This document shows, in pieces, positions 1 through 3,954 of a stretch of 7,155 nt of DNA. Source of the stretch: Nitrospirales bacterium. Its GTDB lineage: Bacteria; Nitrospirota; Nitrospiria; Nitrospirales; UBA2166. The stretch lies in NCBI GenBank assembly GCA_029261375.1, contig JAJDBL010000301.1:1-7155 (forward strand), written 5' to 3'. A model generated the notes under the pieces. That model did not search any database and was not told the origin of the DNA. It saw only the letters and a program-made list of their open reading frames with translations. The stretch's first letter is position 1, and the number at the start of each line of letters is the position of its first letter. A program made the translations under genes and the position numbers.

Positions 1-536
1 ATGCGTAACACCGGCGCCGGGTTCAATTCCCCAAAGGCTGCCATTTCTTCACGTGCACGACTGACTTGACTCCGTTCCATCTCCGCTCCAGCGCGTGCTG
101 CCACATTGACCAGGGTCCATCCGACCATGTCTGAGTCGGTCATTGGTTCGTTATCCATCACGCCAATGAGCCCGATAACGTTCCCTGAGACTCCGGTCAC
201 CCGTAAGCCAAGGTAGCTCTCGACCCCGAGTGGAGGGAAGCGGTCTTTCATCCCCTGCGGGATATTCCAGATTCCATTATGGCTGAGCACGTTCTCGCAC
301 GGTGTTCCCGCGAGGTCGTACTCGATATTCTCTGCTAAGCCTCCGTTGAGCCACAGGGCGTGGGTGCGAAGACGATTGCGTTTCTCCCCAATCAGTTCCC
401 CGACAAACGCGAACCCCACGCCAAGGGTGAACGCCAGTGAGGAAACGAGCGAGCGAAAAAACGCATCCCCAACGGGAGCGGCCGTCTCTTCAATGACCGT
501 TTGAAGCACTCGACGCGCGTGAGGATCAGGAACCAT
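1..536 (-). CDS. GAF-domain sensory protein, N-terminal part (cut by window edge)
   Basis: This reads open on the minus strand from ATG at 536 through the left edge, giving 178 codons with no stop. Residues about 10-158 look like a GAF domain: the segment FFRSLVSSLAFTLGVGFAFV is followed by ALWLNGG, EYDLAGTPCENV and GVESYLGLRV, and then by a helical ARAGAEMER segment. This pattern is typical of GAF modules in bacterial hybrid histidine kinases and diguanylate cyclases. The last visible residues (ELNPAPVLRI) resemble the start of a PAS domain, so the full protein is probably a multi-domain sensor whose output domain lies outside the window. An in-frame ATG at 548 adds four residues (MVRI). I prefer 536 because a GGTGAG sequence lies just upstream of it, but neither start has a strong ribosome site. 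The substrate or signal cannot be told. The domain call is inferred from motif recognition alone. Confidence 0.85.
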   Translation of the reverse strand, partial: MVPDPHARRVLQTVIEETAAPVGDAFFRSLVSSLAFTLGVGFAFVGELIGEKRNRLRTHALWLNGGLAENIEYDLAGTPCENVLSHNGIWNIPQGMKDRFPPLGVESYLGLRVTGVSGNVIGLIGVMDNEPMTDSDMVGWTLVNVAARAGAEMERSQVSRAREEMAAFGELNPAPVLR

Positions 537-602
537 GATTCTCACCATCGTGGACAGAGAAGAGGAGGTGAGAAGGAGTCCGTTGAGGCGAACTGTGTGC
601 GC

Positions 603-659
603 GAAATATCGCGGTTTGTTTCGCGTTGTCGTTTTTTGATGTGAAATATCGCAATTTGT
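603..659. repeat. Pair of 17-bp direct repeats, possible operator sites
   Basis: The sequence GAAATATCGCRRTTTGT occurs at 603-619 (with GG at RR) and 643-659 (with AA at RR), giving 15 of 17 identical positions. The copies start 40 bp apart, close to four helical turns, so they would lie on the same DNA face. The first copy sits in a local inverted repeat, CGCGAAA at 600-606 with TTTCGCG at 619-625. A shorter look-alike, TGAAATATTGC, lies at 1061-1071 ahead of the plus-strand cluster. Two phased copies upstream of the GAF gene suggest a transcription-factor site. The factor is unknown. Confidence 0.4.
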
Positions 660-665
660 CGATCC

Positions 666-742
666 TCAATAATTATTGAAAGTATATGTTTTTCAACAAC
701 TTACTATAATCGTATTGGTTGGAATGAATTCTGCAATACGAT
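666..742. promoter_or_regulatory. AT-rich cluster of inverted repeats around an isolated -10 box
   Basis: Three symmetric elements follow each other. TCAATAATTATTGA (666-679) is a perfect 14-bp palindrome. TTGAAA (676-681) pairs with TTTCAA (691-696) across 9 nt. ATCGTATTG (709-717) pairs perfectly with CAATACGAT (734-742) across 16 nt. A consensus TATAAT lies at 705-710 on the plus strand, but there is no good -35 box at 16-18 bp. TTGAAA at 676 is 23 bp away, which is too far for an ordinary sigma-70 promoter. On the minus strand, TATACT (686 down to 681) is a possible -10 for the GAF gene. Regulatory function is inferred from composition and symmetry only. Confidence 0.35.
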
Positions 743-811
743 GAATTATGTCGTGACTATTACATTATGCAAAATTCGAACCAAAAAATGTGTATATCCG
801 CTTTTGTCTCG

Positions 812-835
812 GGGGCGTGTAATCGTATACGTCCC
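812..835 (+). ncRNA. Strong RNA hairpin in the leader region
   Basis: GGGGCGTGTA (812-821) pairs with TATACGTCCC (826-835) over ten consecutive positions, two of them G-U wobbles, around the tetraloop AUCG. The wobbles become A-C mismatches on the opposite strand, so the fold is favoured in a plus-strand transcript, the direction of the downstream cluster. No T-run follows (the next bases are AAAGGAAATC), so it is not an intrinsic terminator of the usual kind. It could be a leader structure that stabilises or attenuates the transcript. No known RNA family is recognised. Confidence 0.3.
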
Positions 836-940
836 AAAGGAAATCAGAGTGTTCGTGGACCGGAGGGGATGTGCCATGGACATCGGCTGGTGCTCGCGGT
901 AGTTTCGAGATAGAAGATAACCCATAGTGGAAAGAGAAGC

Positions 941-1063
941 ATGAATATCACACAACGTCTTTCGACCGTTGTACTCGCTCTAGGGACGAGTGCTGTACTT
1001 ATCACCTACAGGATTTCCTCAGACTCCGACCAATCCGTTCTAGGCAAGTGGTCGTATTTATGA
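941..1063 (+). CDS. Possible 40-residue membrane or signal-anchor peptide
   Basis: An ATG at 941 opens 40 codons ending with TGA at 1061-1063. The peptide begins MNITQRLSTVVLALGTSAVL, a short basic N-terminus followed by a hydrophobic stretch of about 16 residues (8-23). It ends in a polar tail with the residues SSDSDQSV and a C-terminal WSYL. It could be a small membrane-anchored protein, a leader peptide, or the stub of a longer decayed exported protein. A modest purine-rich stretch (GGAAAGAG, about 929-936) lies ahead of the start. It ends 64 bp before the probable start of the first cluster gene, on the same strand. It is not recognised as a family. Chance occurrence of so short an ORF cannot be excluded. 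Confidence 0.3.
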   Translation: MNITQRLSTVVLALGTSAVLITYRISSDSDQSVLGKWSYL

Positions 1064-1067
1064 AATA

Positions 1068-1097
1068 TTGCCTAACGTCAGTCACCTTGTGTATATC
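1068..1097 (+). promoter_or_regulatory. Weak candidate sigma-70 promoter for the three-gene cluster
   Basis: TTGCCT (1068-1073) and TATATC (1092-1097) are separated by 18 bp, each matching the -35 and -10 consensus at about four of six positions. Transcription would start near 1104, giving a leader of about 24 nt before the preferred GTG start at 1128. The match is weak. A promoter farther upstream near 705 would be an alternative, and would place the hairpin at 812-835 and the ORF at 941 inside the transcript. Confidence 0.25.
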
Positions 1098-1127
1098 TCA
1101 TGCACGTACTGTCGAATGAGGTGGGTG

Positions 1128-1832
1128 GTGAGAACGCATATGTTGGCCCTAGTCACGTGTTTGATGGTTGTAGTCTTCCCTTGTGCCGTATCAGCGCAGA
1201 TGGCTGGGGACTGGGAGGTTCGCGTCAACACGGTGATCAAGAAGCCCCCTCGAGATGGTGCCGATGTTCTCAACGGTAGATTTGTGCTTGAATATCGGTA
1301 CGACGAGGGTCTTCCGCCAGAACCATTTTGGGTGGGGGTTGGGTACTCGCCGCAAGCCTTTCCGCAAACGCTTGATGGCACGCTGAGCGGGAGGTTTGGT
1401 TTCAACGCAGCGTTGGTAATTATCTATGAGATATGTCCGCACCAATTTGAGTTGATTGAAGAAAACGACCAAACCATCGGTCTAGGACTGCTCACGCTGC
1501 GAGCGAATCCCCCGTTCCCGCCACCCCGGAGACCAGGGGTGCCGTTTCAACAAATGATTCTGCATGATTGGGGAGACCTGTATGACCGACTAGGTGGGGT
1601 GAGTGTGTTGAATTTTGGCACATCACTCGATGCGATGGTGCTTAGTGCAGGGTTGATGATGCGTGACCTACGGTGCGCCGACGCCAGTGTTGAGGAATGT
1701 GTCGAGATTATTTCCGCCTCAGCACGGCTATTCGAGCCAACCAGAGAAGAGGTTAGCCAAGGCATTCATGGAGGGGAGACATTGCATCGCTGTCCCGCAG
1801 CGAGTGATAATTCGCTCAAAGGAGACAACTGA
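1128..1832 (+). CDS. Exported four-cysteine protein, paralogue 1 of 3
   Basis: This gene encodes 234 residues from GTG at 1128. I chose this start because VRTHMLALVTC aligns exactly, without gaps, to the N-termini of the two downstream paralogues, and all three then have a 23-residue signal peptide with predicted cleavage after Ala before Gln24. GAGGTGG (1118-1124) lies just ahead. ATG at 1116 and ATG at 1140 (preceded by GGTGAG) remain alternatives. The mature part shares the cluster's unassigned domain: AGDWEVR near 26, EYRYDEGLPP near 55-64, YEICPHQF near 100, LHDWGDLY near 145-152, and SAGLMMRDLRCA near 173-184. Cysteines 103, 183, 191 and 222 are conserved in all three, suggesting two disulfides in the periplasm or outside. 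It is the most diverged copy, lacks about six residues present in the others near residue 44, and ends in a linker-like ASDNS tail. The stop overlaps the next ATG (TGATG), implying translational coupling. Function unknown. Confidence 0.85.
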   Translation: MRTHMLALVTCLMVVVFPCAVSAQMAGDWEVRVNTVIKKPPRDGADVLNGRFVLEYRYDEGLPPEPFWVGVGYSPQAFPQTLDGTLSGRFGFNAALVIIYEICPHQFELIEENDQTIGLGLLTLRANPPFPPPRRPGVPFQQMILHDWGDLYDRLGGVSVLNFGTSLDAMVLSAGLMMRDLRCADASVEECVEIISASARLFEPTREEVSQGIHGGETLHRCPAASDNSLKGDN

Positions 1833-1834
1833 TG
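1818..1834 (+). promoter_or_regulatory. Ribosome site and one-base stop/start overlap coupling paralogues 1 and 2
   Basis: AAAGGAG (1818-1824) lies 7 nt before the ATG at 1832-1834. It sits inside the last codons of the first gene, whose TGA stop (1830-1832) shares its final A with that ATG. The strong site and the overlap fix the start of the second gene and argue that both are read from one mRNA with reinitiation. Confidence 0.8.
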
Positions 1835-2506
1835 AAACAGCGTACATTGAGCCTCGTGATTATGTTGTGTGTTGTGATGTTTCCCGTGGCGGCGGTAGCG
1901 CAGAGTGCAGGTGATTGGGAAGTTCGTATCAACAAGGTGATCAAGAAGCCTCCGCGAGCTGATGCCATGACGCGAAGTGAATTGGATACCCTGAACAGCA
2001 AGTTCGTTGTGGAGTATCGCTATGACGGCGGGATCCCACCCAAGCGGTTTTTCGTCGCGAATGGGTTCTCCGCCCAAGCCTTTCCCCAAACGATCCTGAT
2101 GAGTTTCAACCTTGCCCTTGCTGACGTGTACGAGGTCTGTCCCAGTCAATTTACTATGATTGAGGAAGATGGGCAGACCATCGGTATTGCGACATTGACC
2201 CTGAATGCCAATGCAAACTTTCGTCCAAGTCGAACCCCAGGAAAACCATTTCATCAACTGATTGTGCATGACTGGGGTGATCTGTACGCGGGACTTGATG
2301 GGGTGAGTGTGTTGCATTTTGGGAGCTCTCTGAAATCCATGGTGTTGAGTGCAGGACTGATGATGCGCGATTTGCGATGCGCAGATGCCACGGCGGAAGA
2401 GTGTGTCGACATCATTACTGCATCGATCCGCGCCATGGAACCGACCGAGGAGCAAGTCGATCAAGGTATTCACGGTGGGCAGGAATTTCGCGCCTGTGCG
2501 GAGTAA
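1832..2506 (+). CDS. Exported four-cysteine protein, paralogue 2 of 3
   Basis: This gene encodes 224 residues. The signal peptide covers residues 1-23 (MKQR, a hydrophobic core, then VAAVA before Gln24). The mature protein consists only of the cluster's shared domain: AGDWEVRINKVIKKPP (26-41), TRSELDTL, VVEYRYDGGIPPKRF, SAQAFPQT, YEVCPSQF, VHDWGDLYAGLDGVSVL (145-161) and SAGLMMRDLRCA (173-184). It ends a few residues after the last conserved cysteine. Cysteines 103, 183, 191 and 222 match those of the first paralogue position for position. By eye it is about three-quarters identical to the same domain of the third gene, apart from a gap of about six residues after residue 87. Much of the DNA difference is synonymous, which points to selection on the protein. 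No catalytic motif is recognised, so I leave the function open. The start is set by AAAGGAG 7 nt upstream. Confidence 0.88.
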   Translation: MKQRTLSLVIMLCVVMFPVAAVAQSAGDWEVRINKVIKKPPRADAMTRSELDTLNSKFVVEYRYDGGIPPKRFFVANGFSAQAFPQTILMSFNLALADVYEVCPSQFTMIEEDGQTIGIATLTLNANANFRPSRTPGKPFHQLIVHDWGDLYAGLDGVSVLHFGSSLKSMVLSAGLMMRDLRCADATAEECVDIITASIRAMEPTEEQVDQGIHGGQEFRACAE

Positions 2507-2809
2507 GTGTCGCGCACGTTGTCCACGCGAGGGACTGGCAAACTATGTAGACAGGCTTGTTCGGTCTGAAGAAAGTCTTCCAAGGAGGAAACCAATGAAA
2601 CGACGCGCGTTGGCTCTAGTGACGTGTTTGATCGCGGTGATCTTTCCCCTCACGGCGATGGCGCAGATCGCAGGTGATTGGGAAATTCGTATCAACAAAG
2701 TGATTAAAAAACCCCCGCGGGCGAGTGCGATGACCCGAAGTGAGTTGGATACGCTGAAGAGCAAGTTCGTAGTGGAGTATCGTTATGACGGCGGGATCCC
2801 ACCCAAGCG
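2021..2809. repeat. 26-bp identical block shared by paralogues 2 and 3
   Basis: The 26 bases at 2021-2046 recur exactly at 2784-2809, 763 bp downstream, in the same orientation and the same codon frame (encoding YDGGIPPK and flanking bases). They are the longest exact match I noticed within the tandem duplication. Such direct repeats are potential sites for unequal recombination that would delete or amplify a gene copy. Confidence 0.8.
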
Positions 2810-3815
2810 ATTTTTAGTGGCCAATGGGGTCTCCGCCCAAGCGTTTCCACAGACACTCCAGGGTACGACGGCTGACATAAATAGTTTTGACCTCGTCTTT
2901 GCCGATATTTACGAGGTGTGTCCCAGCCAGTTTGCGTTGGTTGAGGAGGAGGATGAAACGATCGGTGTTGCCACCCTGACCATGGATGCCAATACCCTAT
3001 TCCGACCGAGTGTTTTTCCAGGGAAATCCTTTCATCAATTGATCGTGCATGATTGGGGTGATCTCTATGCGGGACTGGATGGGGTGAGTGTCCTGGATTT
3101 TGGGACGTCGCTCGAGTCCATGGTGTTAAGTGCGGGGCTCATGATGCGAGACTTGCGGTGTGCCGAGGCCACGCCCGAAGAATGCGCTGACCTTGTCATG
3201 GCGACGATACGTATCCAGGAACCGACAGAAGAGCAGATTGATCGCGGTCTTTCTGGTGGACATGAGTTTCATGCTTGTCCGGGGGCAAGTGACAATTCTC
3301 CAGCCGCCGAGCCATCAGTTCCGTCCGATCCCGGGACGACGTTTAGCTTGGTAAGCGCTGCTTTTGACGACGAAGGCATGATACCCCCGGTTCATGCCTG
3401 TACGACCAGGGGCGGAAGTGATGTGTCTCCACCCTTGGCTTGGAGTAACCCGCCTGAAGGTGCCACAGCGTTTGCGCTGATTGTGGATGATGAATTTCAG
3501 CCGTGCGGACTAGGGGATACCGCCTGCCGACATTGGCAGGTCTACAACATTCCCGCTGATGTATCAGCTTTCGATGCAGGACAGAACGTCACTGAAATCT
3601 CTGGTGTGACCCAAGGGACCAACTGGAATCAGACGAGTGACTATACCGGTCCCTGTCCGCCATTCGAACATGTCTATACCTTTACGCTGTATGCCCTCAG
3701 CGATTCAGTGCCAACGATTGACGAAGGCAGCGCCCTCACACGAAGTCAGTTTCAGGATCGCTTCCACGATCAGATTCTAGGATCGGCGAGTCTAAGAGGG
3801 GCATTTAGCCCCTGA
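2595..3815 (+). CDS. Exported four-cysteine domain fused to a PEBP (YbhB/YbcL-type) domain, paralogue 3 of 3
   Basis: This gene encodes 406 residues from ATG 2595, set by AAGGAGG (2582-2588) at good spacing and by alignment with the other two signal peptides (cleavage after residue 23). Residues 24-229 are the shared unassigned domain with conserved cysteines 109, 188, 197 and 228. Residues about 230-247 form an Ala/Ser/Pro linker. Residues about 249-404 are a phosphatidylethanolamine-binding-protein domain, shown by FSLVSAAF (249-), IPPVHAC, SDVSPPLAW (275-283), LIVDD (295-299), HW (313-314), YNIPA and GPCPP with His359. Known PEBP proteins bind phosphate-containing ligands in a pocket built from these motifs. 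The bacterial role is poorly defined. Here the usual DPDAP motif reads DDEFQP, and Cys304 and Cys311 flank the following loop, so the pocket may be altered. The open frame extends upstream to 2385, but that part overlaps the second gene and has no coding character. The gap to gene two is 88 bp, probably still one operon. Confidence 0.9.
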   Translation: MKRRALALVTCLIAVIFPLTAMAQIAGDWEIRINKVIKKPPRASAMTRSELDTLKSKFVVEYRYDGGIPPKRFLVANGVSAQAFPQTLQGTTADINSFDLVFADIYEVCPSQFALVEEEDETIGVATLTMDANTLFRPSVFPGKSFHQLIVHDWGDLYAGLDGVSVLDFGTSLESMVLSAGLMMRDLRCAEATPEECADLVMATIRIQEPTEEQIDRGLSGGHEFHACPGASDNSPAAEPSVPSDPGTTFSLVSAAFDDEGMIPPVHACTTRGGSDVSPPLAWSNPPEGATAFALIVDDEFQPCGLGDTACRHWQVYNIPADVSAFDAGQNVTEISGVTQGTNWNQTSDYTGPCPPFEHVYTFTLYALSDSVPTIDEGSALTRSQFQDRFHDQILGSASLRGAFSP

Positions 3816-3954
3816 TTGAGTGGGACGTCGCGGGCGTTCTATTCCCCTGCTGGCAGGGATTCACCCTCATTGCTGATGAGGGTGCCAAGTGTGTTGTCTA
3901 GATAGTGTTGGAGGTGGGTGAGATGTGCTTCAGCGAAGTGGGGGCATCGTAGTC
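3816..3954. terminator. Convergent intergenic region with hairpins, possible bidirectional terminator
   Basis: CACCCTCAT (3862-3870) and ATGAGGGTG (3876-3884) form a perfect 9-bp stem with a 5-nt loop. Just upstream, CCCTG (3845-3849) and CAGGG (3854-3858) form a smaller stem. The main stem lies 46 bp after the stop of the PEBP-fusion gene and about 70 bp after the stop of the convergent DUF4139 gene. Neither strand shows a T-run directly after the stem, so it is not a textbook intrinsic terminator. It may act as a transcript-end stabiliser or a weak bidirectional terminator. No gene is seen in this gap. Confidence 0.5.

Larger units (their letters stand above)
537..940. other. Intergenic region with palindromes and repeats, no convincing long gene
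   Basis: This stretch between the minus-strand GAF gene and the plus-strand cluster shows no credible ORF above about 20 codons. Its middle (about 626-800) is visibly AT-rich compared with the flanks. It contains a duplicated 17-bp element (603-619 and 643-659), a 14-bp perfect palindrome (666-679), two further inverted repeats (676-696 and 709-742), an isolated TATAAT (705-710) and a 10-bp RNA hairpin (812-835). The layout suits a divergent regulatory region serving both flanking transcription units. I found no tRNA, no recognisable riboswitch and no mobile-element remnant. Confidence 0.6.

Noticed and set aside
746..955. Minus-strand 69-codon ORF in the left intergenic region
   Set aside because: It begins with TTG, has no ribosome site, and its composition is not protein-like. 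It runs antisense to the palindromes and small plus-strand ORFs.
1060..1119. 19-residue ORF just ahead of the first cluster gene
   Set aside because: It has no ribosome site and is too short to distinguish from chance. It overlaps the candidate promoter.
1068..1127. TTG-started N-terminal extension of the first cluster gene
   Set aside because: It has no counterpart in the two paralogues and would bury the signal peptide. The GTG at 1128 aligns exactly with their starts.
1766..2473. Long minus-strand ORF opposite the second cluster gene
   Set aside because: It is antisense to a clear coding gene and its protein is His-rich and unlike any family. It is a frame shadow.
2385..2594. In-frame 70-codon extension of the PEBP-fusion gene
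   Set aside because: It overlaps the end of the second gene in another frame and is Arg/Ser-rich. The strong AAGGAGG and signal peptide at 2595 mark the real start.
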